A stretch of DNA of 64,000 nucleotides from Eubacterium sp. AB3007 (GCF_000688015.1 NZ_JIAD01000001.1:248001-312000), one strand, 5' to 3'; positions 54,669-63,632 are shown, counted from the first letter of the stretch. Notes: generated by a model from the letters alone, not told the origin. Numbers and translations: made by a program.

Positions 54669-55811
54669 ATGTGTAGCATGCGGAGCCTTATAGAAAGATC
54701 CGATATGGAAAAGACTTTGAGACGGGATATTTCAGAGAAAGTGGGGACGAGTATGAGTAGTAGTTTACCTTATCCAAACCCTGTGTTGGATAATCATGAA
54801 ATTGATTGTTTGGATGATCTTGAAAAAAGATATAACAAGCTTATTGAGCCAAATAGTTTGAAAAAGTTGTCCTCAAAAGCAACGGACATTCTACCAGATA
54901 GCATAAAAGATGCAGGAGTTAAAGTCAAAGATGCAGTCAGTGAACAAGATTTCATTAAACAGGCTTTGAATTATGCAGCAGAGGGTTTTAAGATTCTTGA
55001 AGAATTGGCTGCTAATATGACTATAAGTGAAAAGACTGTACTTAAACTGGCGAATAAGACTATCCCACAAGGTGAGATCACTTCCTTGGATGAGATTTGC
55101 TTCGCAAGAGCTTATGATCTTTCAAAGATTGTGAACAAATATAAAAAATCTGATACTATAATCGCTGCAGTAGAAGGTGCATCAACTGGTGCGCTTGGGT
55201 TTGTGGGATTGATTCCAAATTTTGTTACGAGCACATTCTTGTATTTCAGAGCAGTACAGTCTGTTGCCATGTTTTATGGATATGATGTAAAAAATGATGC
55301 AAAAGAAATGGAGATTGCATCGGCCGTAATGATGAATTCGATTTCACCAGGTAAAGATGTGGGCAACAATGGTTTGACGGCGGCAGTCGGGAAATTCATG
55401 GTATTTACCGAGACAACAGCTGTTCGACAGACATCAAAAAAAACATGGGCAGAAATGATTAACCGTGGCGGGTTATCGTTGATAATTGCACAAATAAGGG
55501 CACTATCCAATAAGGCGGCAAAGAATGCTCTTGAGAAGGCTGGACAAAAAGGGTTGGAGCAAAGTGTATTTAAAAGTATTCTTGAACAGTTAGGCAAGAA
55601 GGCTTCGCTTAAGTCTACTGGGAGAGCCATGCCTGTAGTTGGTGGAGTATTTGGAGCGTTATTTGACACAGCGCAGATGAGCAAAGTCATTAGTTATGCG
55701 GACATCTTTTACAGTAAGCGATTTATTGAAGAAAAAGAGGTTAGAATCAATACTATATGTAATCCTGATGATGTGGTTGACGTCGAAGATTGTGATATAA
55801 TTACAGATTAA
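54669..55811 (+). CDS. EcsC-family protein
   Basis: The 380-residue protein has the EcsC-family layout: YAAEGFKILEELAAN, a hydrophobic small-residue segment IAAVEGASTGALGFVGLIPN with TSTFLYFRAVQSVA, and a second one PVVGGVFGALFDTAQMSKV. EcsC proteins were named after a B. subtilis gene in the ecs ABC operon; no biochemical role is established. The start could be 54669, 54705 or 54753 (the last has GGGGACGAG before it). AT-rich and expressed from promoter module B. Confidence 0.8.
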   Translation: MCSMRSLIERSDMEKTLRRDISEKVGTSMSSSLPYPNPVLDNHEIDCLDDLEKRYNKLIEPNSLKKLSSKATDILPDSIKDAGVKVKDAVSEQDFIKQALNYAAEGFKILEELAANMTISEKTVLKLANKTIPQGEITSLDEICFARAYDLSKIVNKYKKSDTIIAAVEGASTGALGFVGLIPNFVTSTFLYFRAVQSVAMFYGYDVKNDAKEMEIASAVMMNSISPGKDVGNNGLTAAVGKFMVFTETTAVRQTSKKTWAEMINRGGLSLIIAQIRALSNKAAKNALEKAGQKGLEQSVFKSILEQLGKKASLKSTGRAMPVVGGVFGALFDTAQMSKVISYADIFYSKRFIEEKEVRINTICNPDDVVDVEDCDIITD

Positions 55812-55941
55812 TTTGGAGTGTACAGATATGGAAAGAACAAAAGATGAAGTAATAGTATCCAAAGAATAGTTGTTATTGAAGGTAGAACAGAGAACGATTG
55901 ATCTAATTAATAACTTATTGCTTGAAGTGATTACCCTGATA

Positions 55942-56054
55942 CTGGCGGCTTCAGGATATAGTACTGGCGGCGCCATTACCTCACGCGGATATCACCATAC
56001 GGAATGGGGCATAATTCCGAAGTGATAGTGGCGGTTTTCGAATATAGTAGTGGC
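55942..56054. repeat. 46-bp imperfect direct repeat, part 1, with gene-free sequence
   Basis: A segment reading GGCGGCTTCAGGATATAGTA then CTGGCGGCGCC (from 55942) recurs in similar form from about 56027 (GGCGGTTTTCGAATATAGTA then GTGGCGGCGCC). It looks like a decayed insertion-sequence end. 55812-55941 has only a 13-codon ORF and no recognisable gene. Confidence 0.45.
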
Positions 56055-56208
56055 GGCGCCATCATCGCACGCGACAGGCGCCATCATCGTAAACGCAAGT
56101 CACCACCATCGAAGGTGCGAGGCGCCACCATCGAAGGTGCGAGGCGCCATCATCGAAGGTGCGAGGCGTCATCATTGTAGGTGCGAGGCGCCACCATCGA
56201 AGGTTTGA
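56055..56208. repeat. Seven tandem 22-bp repeats (GGCGCC family)
   Basis: Units begin at 56055, 56077, 56099, 56121, 56143, 56165 and 56187, each exactly 22 bp, consensus GGCGCCACCATCGAAGGTGCGA with a partial eighth. The first two units are more diverged. As 22 is not a multiple of three, it is not a coding repeat. It lies 42 bases upstream of the YbaK-type gene. Confidence 0.85.
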
Positions 56209-56250
56209 GGCGCCATAAGAAGAACAGGAAGGCTTTGTGCAGGAGTAGGA

Positions 56251-56796
56251 ATGGAGATGGAACTGAGAAAAGGCAGGCCGGAGGAGGAAACCGGCAGGCT
56301 GGAGAAGGAGATCCGGGTGTATGATTTCCTGGATAGGTTTGGAATAGAGTATGACAGGATCGACCATGCTCCGGCGGCAGGCGATGCTCCGGAATTGAAG
56401 AGTGCGATCGAGGAGACGCTCGGGGCACAGATCTGCAACAATCTTTTTCTGGCAAATCGGCAGAGGACCAGGTTCTACCTGCTGATGCTCCCGGCCGACA
56501 AGCGGTTCAGGAGCAGCGATATCTCGAAGCAGGCGGGCAGTTCCAGGCTTCATTTTGCGGAGCCGGAATACATGGAGGCCCTGATCGACTGCGCGCCCGG
56601 TTCCGCCAGTGTGATGGGGTTGATCAATGACAAGGACAAGCAGGTGCAGCTTCTGGTGGACGAGGATGTCCTGAAGGCGGAGTGGGTTGGTTGCCACCCG
56701 TGCATCAATACGTCGAGCCTCAGGATCAGAGCAACGGACCTTTTCGGGCGTGTTCTGGAGGCTGCGGAGCATGGGTATATAGTGGTGCGGGCGTAA
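56251..56796 (+). CDS. Prolyl-tRNA deacylase-like protein (YbaK/ProX family)
   Basis: The 181-residue protein shows the YbaK fold: VYDFLDRFGIEYDRIDH, ICNNLFLANRQRTRFYLLML with the conserved lysine in ADKRF, and GCHPCINTSSLRI. ProX/YbaK proteins hydrolyse mischarged Ala- or Cys-tRNA-Pro. GCAGGAGTAGG lies just before the ATG. It is monocistronic-looking, between a repeat array and a lipoprotein gene. Confidence 0.9.
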   Translation: MEMELRKGRPEEETGRLEKEIRVYDFLDRFGIEYDRIDHAPAAGDAPELKSAIEETLGAQICNNLFLANRQRTRFYLLMLPADKRFRSSDISKQAGSSRLHFAEPEYMEALIDCAPGSASVMGLINDKDKQVQLLVDEDVLKAEWVGCHPCINTSSLRIRATDLFGRVLEAAEHGYIVVRA

Positions 56797-56888
56797 ATGG
56801 AAAATATGTTTGTTCGGCGTTAGTAGGGATAGTGTATACTGGAAAAGTCCTTTGATACTTGAAGCTTAAGAAAAGCAAGGAGGGAGAC

Positions 56889-58145
56889 ATGCTTCGTACA
56901 CTGTCGAGATCCGAAATAGCCGAAAGCCGAACCAGGCGAGTTTCCGTGCTCATGCTGATCGTCCTTTCCGTTCTGTTGCTGGCCGCCTGTGAAAATGGCT
57001 GGATCAGGGCAAAAGGGGAGCGTGGCGCGCTGACATATTATCAGAATAAGTATGGCGTAGAGGTCGATGTGGTTTCCGTTAAGACATGGGGCGATACGAC
57101 CGCTATCCTGCCCACCAAGATCAATCAGATGGTCTTTCGGATGTCTGATGGGAGCACGGTGCTATGGGACCGCGAGGCGGAACAGTACGCGGACACGCAC
57201 CAGGCGGAGGAGATCCTGACGGGACTGCGGGAGCAGTTGGTCCGCCCATCCACGGAGGAGGTGCTCGGGAAGGATATCCTCCTTTCAGAGTATACGGTCA
57301 CATCTTCTGTATTTCAGGATTATACCAAGGCCCAGGGGGACGCTGTATTTGGGACGTATTACGACGGCGACATACGCGCCTTTGCGAAAGCAGAGAGACC
57401 GCTGCTGATGGAGTATAACGTCGTGATGCGGGAGGCTGTGAGTGAGGAACAGGGAAAGAGGTTTCGGGCACAGGCCGAACGTTTGCGCCGGAAGCTGCAT
57501 CCTTTCTTCTCCGGGGACGAGGGAAGGATCTACGTCCTGTCACGCAACTACATCGGGAAACTGATCCCATACCGCCAGATCAGACAGCCGGAGGGGAATA
57601 GGATGGTGCGCGGGATCGGCAGACTTGATCTTGCCGAGGCGGTGCACTGGATCGAGAACATCTACATCGAGGTCATGAGGGGAGTGTGGATGACAAGCGA
57701 CGAGGAAGACTTTGTGCTGAAGCCCGGCGACCTTGTCATGGAACAGATCGGCACCGGCGCGGGACTTCAGACGTTACTGGACGAGCGCTATGAGGCGCTC
57801 CCCGAGGTGGCGGAGGAGAACAAAGACGGCGGATACCATGTGCCGGACAAGCAGCATTGCTCCAAAACCGTAGTGAAGGACGAAAAGGCGCCGATATACA
57901 GGATCTCCTGGTCGGACCGCGCGAGAGCAGCGCAGGATCAATACGGAAGACTGGATGTCTGCGTATATCTGGAGCCGGAAATGGCAGAAGCAGGGCGTGA
58001 CTTTTGGTATTTCTCGGAGAGTGACAAAGAAGAGTTTGAAATGCATCGAGTCCTGCCGGGGGCTACTGAACCATTCGCCTGGAGTGGCGGGAATCTCACC
58101 GAAGGTGCTCTATACTATTTTGGTGAGGTGGAGCATGGTGAATAG
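56889..58145 (+). CDS. Large lipoprotein of unknown function
   Basis: The 418-residue protein has a signal peptide with lipobox LLAAC. The mature protein has a conserved-looking N-terminal region (LTYYQNKYGVEVDVVSVKTW, INQMVFRMSDGSTVLWDREA), no membrane helices, and no recognised enzyme motif. Similar clostridial lipoproteins are uncharacterised. AAGGAGGGAG precedes ATG 56889. A TATACT at 56835-56840 with weak -35 could be its promoter. Confidence 0.75.
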   Translation: MLRTLSRSEIAESRTRRVSVLMLIVLSVLLLAACENGWIRAKGERGALTYYQNKYGVEVDVVSVKTWGDTTAILPTKINQMVFRMSDGSTVLWDREAEQYADTHQAEEILTGLREQLVRPSTEEVLGKDILLSEYTVTSSVFQDYTKAQGDAVFGTYYDGDIRAFAKAERPLLMEYNVVMREAVSEEQGKRFRAQAERLRRKLHPFFSGDEGRIYVLSRNYIGKLIPYRQIRQPEGNRMVRGIGRLDLAEAVHWIENIYIEVMRGVWMTSDEEDFVLKPGDLVMEQIGTGAGLQTLLDERYEALPEVAEENKDGGYHVPDKQHCSKTVVKDEKAPIYRISWSDRARAAQDQYGRLDVCVYLEPEMAEAGRDFWYFSESDKEEFEMHRVLPGATEPFAWSGGNLTEGALYYFGEVEHGE

Positions 58146-58186
58146 GCCGTGGTATGACCGGGAGAAGATATGCGAGAGGAGAGAAC

Positions 58187-58507
58187 ATGAAACAAGAGAC
58201 GATTGACCGTATCAGAAAATTTTCGGACGACCGTGATTGGGAACAGTTCCATTCACCGGCGAATCTGGCAAAATCCATCAGCATCGAAGCTGCGGAGCTA
58301 CTGGAGTGCTTCCAGTGGAGCGATACGCAGTTCGACCGGGAGCATGTGAAGGAGGAACTGGCTGATGTGATCGTATACTGCCAGAATATGCTGGACAAGT
58401 TGGAGCTGGACGTGGACGAGATCGTCAATGCCAAGATGGATCAGAACGAGGCGAAGTACCCGGTGGAGAAGGCTTGGGGCAGTGCCGCCAAGTATGACCA
58501 GCTGTAG
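58187..58507 (+). CDS. MazG-like nucleotide pyrophosphohydrolase
   Basis: The 106-residue all-helical protein has the metal-binding EAAELLECFQW and EELADVIVYCQNML, the dual acidic motifs of the MazG/RS21-C6 all-alpha NTP pyrophosphatases that hydrolyse dCTP or damaged nucleotides. GAGAGGAG lies seven bases before ATG 58187; an upstream ATG at 58154 has no site. It starts 41 bases after the lipoprotein stop. Confidence 0.9.
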   Translation: MKQETIDRIRKFSDDRDWEQFHSPANLAKSISIEAAELLECFQWSDTQFDREHVKEELADVIVYCQNMLDKLELDVDEIVNAKMDQNEAKYPVEKAWGSAAKYDQL

Positions 58508-58521
58508 GAGGAAGAAATAGT

Positions 58522-59289
58522 ATGCGCATTAGGTGGAAACGAGGGGTAATTCTTATGATTGCGGCGTGGATGGCTTTGTTGGCAGGGTGCTCCTCGAATG
58601 AGGGGAACTATCAGCAGATCTCCCAGGAGAAAGCGGCGCAGATGATGGAGCAGAAGGACGGGCATGTCGTGGTCGACGTGCGCCGGCAGGAGGAATACGA
58701 TGCCGGACATATCCCAGGCGCGATCCTGCTCCCAAACGAGAGCATCGGGACAGAGCCGCCGAAGGAGCTGCCTGATCGGGAGCAGATCATTCTGATCTAC
58801 TGCCGCAGCGGGAATCGCAGCAAGCAGGCTGCACAGAAACTGGCGGACATGGGATACACCAACATCTATGAATTTGGCGGGATCAACACCTGGCCTGGCG
58901 AGATCGTGACAGAGGAACCCGCGGCGGGCAGCGAGATGAAACTAATGATCGGGAGCCGGTCGGTGCCGGTCATCTGGGAGAAGAACCGCTCCGTCGATGC
59001 GTTGCGTGCGCTTGTCAAGGACAAAGCCCTGACGATCCGGATGAGCATGTACGGAGGTTTTGAGCAGGTGGGGCCGATCGGACAAAACCTTGTGAGCGAC
59101 GACGAGGAGATGACCGCCGGGGCGGGCGATATCGTCCTGTATTCCGGTGATCAGATCGTGCTGTTCTACGGATCCAATTCCTGGAGTTACACCAGGCTTG
59201 GCCATATGGATCTCTCGGAACAGGAACTGAAGACCCTGCTGGGGAACGGTGATGTTGAGATCAGGATCGAGGTTGGAGAAAATGATTGA
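58522..59289 (+). CDS. Lipoprotein with rhodanese and cyclophilin-like domains
   Basis: The product has 255 residues. A signal peptide ends in the lipobox LLAGC. Residues about 30-130 form a rhodanese domain with VVVDVRRQEEYDAGHIPGA and the active-site loop CRSGNRS. Residues about 140-250 (MIGSRSVPVIWEKN, YGGFEQVGPIGQNLV, GDQIVLFYGSNSWSYTRLG) match the cyclophilin-like fold found with such domains. It probably acts on sulfur transfer outside the cell; the partner is unknown. AGGAGGAAG precedes the ATG. Confidence 0.88.
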   Translation: MRIRWKRGVILMIAAWMALLAGCSSNEGNYQQISQEKAAQMMEQKDGHVVVDVRRQEEYDAGHIPGAILLPNESIGTEPPKELPDREQIILIYCRSGNRSKQAAQKLADMGYTNIYEFGGINTWPGEIVTEEPAAGSEMKLMIGSRSVPVIWEKNRSVDALRALVKDKALTIRMSMYGGFEQVGPIGQNLVSDDEEMTAGAGDIVLYSGDQIVLFYGSNSWSYTRLGHMDLSEQELKTLLGNGDVEIRIEVGEND

Positions 59290-59470
59290 TTGGAACAACA
59301 ACGGAAAGATCGATCCGGAGGAATTCGTTCTGACGGATATCATGTTGGAGGATGCGGAGAAGGATGCCGCTGACGCGGATACCACCCAAAGGACTGGCCG
59401 GAGCAAAGGTGCCGGCTGCCTGGGATTGTTGATCCTGGCGGTGGTGGTTGTGGTTGGTATTCTGCTTTGA
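59282..59470 (+). CDS. Small membrane protein with EF-hand
   Basis: The 62-residue protein begins MIDWNNNGKIDPEEF, a complete EF-hand calcium loop (D-x-N-x-N-G-x-I-D-x-x-E), and ends in a transmembrane helix GCLGLLILAVVVVVGILL. ATG 59282 overlaps the rhodanese lipoprotein stop by eight bases, so the two are coupled. A small calcium-binding membrane partner of the lipoprotein is plausible. A 7-bp hairpin (59467-59486) spans its stop. Confidence 0.8.
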   Translation: MIDWNNNGKIDPEEFVLTDIMLEDAEKDAADADTTQRTGRSKGAGCLGLLILAVVVVVGILL

Positions 59471-59504
59471 GCGTCGTATCGCTCAAGAAAACGGGGGTGA
59501 GGGT

Positions 59505-60203
59505 GTGAATGCCAAGCGAGGCTTTGTGCCAGAGGATGTGAGGAACTTTTCTGCAGAAGCGATGGAAAGACTGAAGAAGGCATCGCGGCATATAGGCTAC
59601 CTGATCAACGAGGGGTATGACCTGAAGCAGGCCTCGACGTTTGTGGGAAACCATTTTTTGTTGTCGGAGCGGCAGCGTTTGGCAGTTGTTCGGAGTCTGG
59701 CCACGATAGAGCAGCTTGACAGGAGAGGGAAAAAACAGCGGAAGATAGAGCAGCTGCGCGGCGAAGAGGTGTGGATCGATGGGTTCAATCTGATCATCAT
59801 ATTGGAAGTGATGCTGAGTGATTCTGTTTTGCTGGAGGGGATGGATGGCTGCATCAGGGATCTGGCAGCGCTTCGCGGAACGTATCGCATCATTCCTGAG
59901 ACGAAAGGGGCGGTACGACTGGCGTTTGATGTGCTGAGGGATGCGGGTGTGACAAAAGTCAATATTCTTTTGGATGAACCTGTGTCGAACTCCGGGCGGC
60001 TGAAGACGTTGATTGCGGAAATCGGGGAGGCCTATCCGTTTGCGCTGGATATTCAGATCATAAGAAGTGTGGACCGGACGCTGTATCAGAAGTATAATGT
60101 TATTACATCGGATTCCGTGATTCTGGATCGTTGCGAGAGTTGGGTAAACCTTGCGGCGGAATGTTTGCGGAGGACGGGGAAACAGGCACTTAAGTTAATA
60201 TAG
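59505..60203 (+). CDS. DUF434/DUF5616 protein
   Basis: The protein has about 232 residues. The N-terminal part (FVGNHFLLSERQRLAVVRSL) and IEQLRGEEVWIDGFNLIIILE match the DUF434 plus DUF5616 arrangement from memory; the second half resembles a PIN-like fold with acidic residues (DRTLYQKYNVITSDSVIL). It may be an RNA- or DNA-cutting enzyme, unproven. Start GTG 59505 follows GGGGGTGAG. The DUF2075 helicase gene follows after 17 bases. Confidence 0.78.
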   Translation: MNAKRGFVPEDVRNFSAEAMERLKKASRHIGYLINEGYDLKQASTFVGNHFLLSERQRLAVVRSLATIEQLDRRGKKQRKIEQLRGEEVWIDGFNLIIILEVMLSDSVLLEGMDGCIRDLAALRGTYRIIPETKGAVRLAFDVLRDAGVTKVNILLDEPVSNSGRLKTLIAEIGEAYPFALDIQIIRSVDRTLYQKYNVITSDSVILDRCESWVNLAAECLRRTGKQALKLI

Positions 60204-60220
60204 GCAACAGGAGTGAGGCA

Positions 60221-61942
60221 ATGGCAAGCATAGACCGTTTTGAGTTTGATATATCCACACCGAAACAGGTGAAGGAGCTTCGTCATTATAACCATAATAT
60301 TGGGGAAAACTGGCCCATCGTCTATGTGATCAATAATGAGCGGGAGGCGTATGTTGGCGAGACAGTGAATGCTTCTCGCCGGATCGAGCAGCACCTTCAG
60401 AACGAGGAGAGGCGCGTGCTGACGGAGATTCGTATTATCAGTGACAGCGATTTCAATAAGTCGGTAGTTCTGGATCTGGAATCCTTTCTCATTAAGTATA
60501 TGGCGGCAGATGATGTTTTTGCATTACAGAATGGAAACAATGGGATCAGAGATCATGAGTATTACGAGCGCCATCGCTATATCGAGGAATTCAAGGGGAT
60601 TTGGAACAAACTGCGCAAGCTTGGTCTTACGCAGAAGTCTATCGAGGAGATCGAGAACTCGGAATTGTACAAGTACTCGCCTTACAAGTCTCTGGGGGAA
60701 GAGCAACAGGCGGTCGTGCAGGAGGTTCTGTCGTTGCTTGCGGAGCATCAGGGAACAGACCCTTTGACCATATTGATTCGCGGGGGAGCAGGTACCGGGA
60801 AGACGATACTGGGAATCTACCTGATGAAACTCCTGGCGGATGCGGCGGATCCAAGATTTAAGGAGAGACCACCTGTAGACGAGTATTTTGAGGTGGACGA
60901 TGCGTTCTCCGTTTATGCGCTGGAACAGTTGGGGCATATGGAGAAGATCGGGATCGTGATCCCCCAGAAGTCTTTGCAGACGTCCCTGAAGGATGTATTT
61001 TCCGGAATCAAATCGCTGGAAAAGACCATGGTGCTTAGTCCCGCGGACGTCGTGAAGGACTATATGAAAACCGGAAGAAAGTTCGACCTGCTGATCGTAG
61101 ATGAGGCGCATCGTCTGAAGTGCCGCTACAAAGGGCATCTGTCGAACTATCGGGTGTTTGATCAATGCAATAGAGCTTTGGGTTTGGACAAAGAAACGGG
61201 AACAGAACTGGACTGGATCATGCGATGTAGTCATCAGCAGATCTTGTTCCGGGATGAGCGACAGACAGTCAGACCATGTGATATTGATGCGGAAGACTTT
61301 CTGAACATCCTTTGTGAACGATATGCTGAGCCTTTGGCGCAGTTCTCGCTGGATACGCAATGGCGTTGTCAGGGAGGCGCTGATTATACGGACTATGTCC
61401 ATGGTATTCTTACGCAGACAGTAACCGCATCCAGAACTATTGAAAACTATGAGTTTCGGATGTATGATGACTGTGCCCAAATGATCGCGGATATCAGAAA
61501 GAAGAATAAGCAAATGGGACTCTGCCGGGTCGTTGCAGGCTATGCGTGGCCCTGGGACCGGAAGGATCCAGAGGCATACACCATCGAGATCCAGGGGGTT
61601 AAGTACCGCTGGAATCGGACCTATAACAATTGGATCACCAGCAAAGGCGCAAGTGAAGAGGTGGGATGCATACATACCGTGCAGGGGTATGACCTGAACT
61701 ATTGCGGCGTGATCATCGGGGAAGACCTGAAATACGACTCTACAGCAAAGAAAATATACGCAGACAAATCCTGTTATTTCGATAAACAGGGCAAGGCTGG
61801 AGTGACGGATGATCCAGAGGCGCTGCGAGCGTATCTGTGTAATATCTACCAGACGCTGATGACTCGTGGGATTCGCGGCACATATGTCTATGTATGTGAT
61901 GCTGCATTGCGTGAATATATGAGGCAGTTTTTTGCTGAATGA
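60221..61942 (+). CDS. GIY-YIG nuclease fused to DUF2075 (SF1-type helicase)
   Basis: The product has 573 residues. Residues about 30-115 form a GIY-YIG nuclease (PIVYVINNEREAYVGETVNA, late catalytic Glu in LDLESFLIKYM). Residues 150-573 form a DUF2075 helicase with Walker A GGAGTGKT near 190, LLIVDEAHRLKC near 293, QWRC, and GCIHTVQGYDLNYCGVIIG. Such fused proteins are predicted DNA-processing enzymes in defence or mobile contexts. AACAGGAGTGAGG precedes the ATG. It sits in a housekeeping-like stretch next to the DUF434 gene. Confidence 0.9.
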   Translation: MASIDRFEFDISTPKQVKELRHYNHNIGENWPIVYVINNEREAYVGETVNASRRIEQHLQNEERRVLTEIRIISDSDFNKSVVLDLESFLIKYMAADDVFALQNGNNGIRDHEYYERHRYIEEFKGIWNKLRKLGLTQKSIEEIENSELYKYSPYKSLGEEQQAVVQEVLSLLAEHQGTDPLTILIRGGAGTGKTILGIYLMKLLADAADPRFKERPPVDEYFEVDDAFSVYALEQLGHMEKIGIVIPQKSLQTSLKDVFSGIKSLEKTMVLSPADVVKDYMKTGRKFDLLIVDEAHRLKCRYKGHLSNYRVFDQCNRALGLDKETGTELDWIMRCSHQQILFRDERQTVRPCDIDAEDFLNILCERYAEPLAQFSLDTQWRCQGGADYTDYVHGILTQTVTASRTIENYEFRMYDDCAQMIADIRKKNKQMGLCRVVAGYAWPWDRKDPEAYTIEIQGVKYRWNRTYNNWITSKGASEEVGCIHTVQGYDLNYCGVIIGEDLKYDSTAKKIYADKSCYFDKQGKAGVTDDPEALRAYLCNIYQTLMTRGIRGTYVYVCDAALREYMRQFFAE

Positions 61943-61958
61943 GAGGAGAATAACAATC

Positions 61959-62774
61959 ATGCCAAAACCGATCGTAGCGATGATGTATGATTTTGACAAG
62001 ACTTTGTCGCCGAAGAATATGCAGGATTATGGGTTCATGCAGGGGCTGGACGTGAGCAGCGAGGAGTTCTGGTCGCTTTGTTCGGCGCTGACAAAGCAGA
62101 ACAACATGGACAGCATCCTTTCCTATATGTATATGATGTTGGAGAAGGGGCACAACCAGTTTCTGTTGAAGAGGGAGAACTTTCAGGCGCTGGGCCGCAG
62201 CGTAAAACTGTTTCCTGGGGTGAGAAACTGGTTTGGGCGCATGAACGAGTACTGCGAGGCGCAGGGATTGAGCTGTGAGCACTACATCATCTCTTCTGGA
62301 CTGAAGGAGATCATCGAGGGCACAGAGATCGCAGGGGAGTTCAAGGAAGTCTACGCCGCGGAGTTCCTCTATGGGGAGGACGGGCTGGCGAAGTGGCCGG
62401 CTATGGCGGTGAATTACACCAGCAAGACGCAGTTTCTCTACCGCATCAACAAAGGCGTGTTCGATGTGACGGAGCAGAAACAGCTGAACCAGTACGTGCC
62501 GGAGGATGACCGAAGGGTTCCGTTCCGGAACATGATCTATTTCGGGGATGGGGACACGGACGTTCCCTGCATGAAACTGACCAGAACCAACGGCGGCCAT
62601 TCTATCGTGGTCTACGAGAAGGATCGCAAGGAGGCGGAGAGGCTGATCAACGAGAACCGGGCAAACTTCGCTCTGAAGGCGGACTACAGCAAGAACTCCG
62701 CTCTGGACAAAACCGTGAAACTCATCATCGACCAGATCGCCGCCACCGAACGTCTGAAGAAACTGGAAAAGTAA
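61959..62774 (+). CDS. HAD-family hydrolase
   Basis: The 271-residue protein has HAD motif I DFDKTLS (residues 10-16), the late motif FGDGDTDVPCM and ISSGLKE as motif II. It is probably a small-molecule phosphatase; the substrate is unknown. GAGAGGAG lies 12 bases before ATG 61959. It starts 16 bases after the helicase gene, and the thioesterase gene follows 16 bases after its stop. Confidence 0.9.
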   Translation: MPKPIVAMMYDFDKTLSPKNMQDYGFMQGLDVSSEEFWSLCSALTKQNNMDSILSYMYMMLEKGHNQFLLKRENFQALGRSVKLFPGVRNWFGRMNEYCEAQGLSCEHYIISSGLKEIIEGTEIAGEFKEVYAAEFLYGEDGLAKWPAMAVNYTSKTQFLYRINKGVFDVTEQKQLNQYVPEDDRRVPFRNMIYFGDGDTDVPCMKLTRTNGGHSIVVYEKDRKEAERLINENRANFALKADYSKNSALDKTVKLIIDQIAATERLKKLEK

Positions 62775-62790
62775 AGAAACGGAGCATCGA

Positions 62791-63201
62791 ATGAAACCAT
62801 ACAGACACACTGTCCAATACTATGAAACAGATAGGATGGGGATCACCCACCACTCGAATTATATTCGCTGGATGGAGGAGGCAAGGGTAGATTTCCTGGC
62901 GCAGATCGGATGGGACTATGCGAGGCTGGAGGAGATGGGGGTGATCTCGCCGGTGATCGGGATCGAGTGCAAATATGCGACAGCTACCACGTTTGCTGAC
63001 GTGGTGGAGATCAGCGTGGAAGTGGAAGCCCTGAAGGGGGTTCGGCTGCGGCTGCGGTATGTGATGACCAATCAGCATGGGAAGACCGTGTGCGAGGGAC
63101 ACTCGGAACATTGCTTTGTGAATGAAGAGGGGAGACCGATCCGATTGAAGAGGGAACAACCTGAGTTCTACGAGGTTCTGTCGGAAATGGCACAGGGCTG
63201 A
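62791..63201 (+). CDS. Acyl-CoA thioesterase, 4-hydroxybenzoyl-CoA thioesterase family (YbgC-like)
   Basis: The 136-residue hotdog-fold protein has the active-site region YYETDRMGITHHSNYIRWMEEAR, typical of the 4HBT/YbgC thioesterase family. It hydrolyses acyl-CoA thioesters; the chain specificity is not visible. AAACGGAGC precedes the ATG. It is the last gene of the run from 60221, ahead of a new promoter. Confidence 0.92.
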   Translation: MKPYRHTVQYYETDRMGITHHSNYIRWMEEARVDFLAQIGWDYARLEEMGVISPVIGIECKYATATTFADVVEISVEVEALKGVRLRLRYVMTNQHGKTVCEGHSEHCFVNEEGRPIRLKREQPEFYEVLSEMAQG

Positions 63202-63220
63202 AAAAATATCGAACATATGT

Positions 63221-63249
63221 TTGCATTTTTGCTGTGGAGGTGCTATAAT
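63221..63249 (+). promoter_or_regulatory. Extended -10 promoter for the 63334 gene
   Basis: TTGCAT at 63221-63226 and TATAAT at 63244-63249, 17-bp spacer, TG one base before the -10. The 14 bases GAGGTGCTATAATA, with following CT, are shared with the ychF promoter. Confidence 0.75.
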
Positions 63250-63333
63250 ACTGGTACGAGGTTAAGGAAGAGAGAAGTGCCAGCGGAAGGCTTGCGAGCC
63301 GGAGTGGCATGCTTTGCGGTGGAGGTGATTCAG

Positions 63334-63600
63334 GTGAGGAAAGTGCAGAAGGAGATCGACGTCATTGCGACTTTTCGCATCGGAGAGCCGCCGGAACCGC
63401 ATCGGTTCAGGATCGAGGGCCTGGATGGCGAGCGGTATGAGTACCGCATCGGGGAGATCAGGGATATCCGATTGCTGAATGTGTTTGGCGACCGAGTGTG
63501 GAACTATGAGTGTTGCGGACTGATCGGGGGGCACATGCACAGTTATGTGCTCCAGTTCAACCTGCGGCATGCTACATGGAAGATGGTGGAGGTTGGTTGA
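63334..63600 (+). CDS. Hypothetical 88-residue protein
   Basis: The start is GTG 63334, five bases after a strong GGAGGTGATT; earlier frames overlap the promoter. The product is a beta-rich small protein (VIATFRIGEPPEPHRFRIEG, RIGEIRDIRLLNVFGDRVW) with no recognised motif. A 78-base leader between promoter and start contains a possible hairpin (TGCCAGCGG...CCGGAGTGGCA, about 63277-63311). A terminator follows at 63633. Confidence 0.7.
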   Translation: MRKVQKEIDVIATFRIGEPPEPHRFRIEGLDGERYEYRIGEIRDIRLLNVFGDRVWNYECCGLIGGHMHSYVLQFNLRHATWKMVEVG

Positions 63601-63632
63601 GTGTGGATGATCGATCTGTGAGGTAACAGTAG

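Noticed and set aside
56062..56772. 236-codon minus-strand ORF over the 22-bp repeats and YbaK gene
   Set aside because: Antisense to the YbaK-family gene; its N-terminal part is a shifted translation of the tandem repeat.
60524..61999. 491-codon minus-strand open frame
   Set aside because: Antisense to the GIY-YIG/DUF2075 helicase gene, which has complete motifs.
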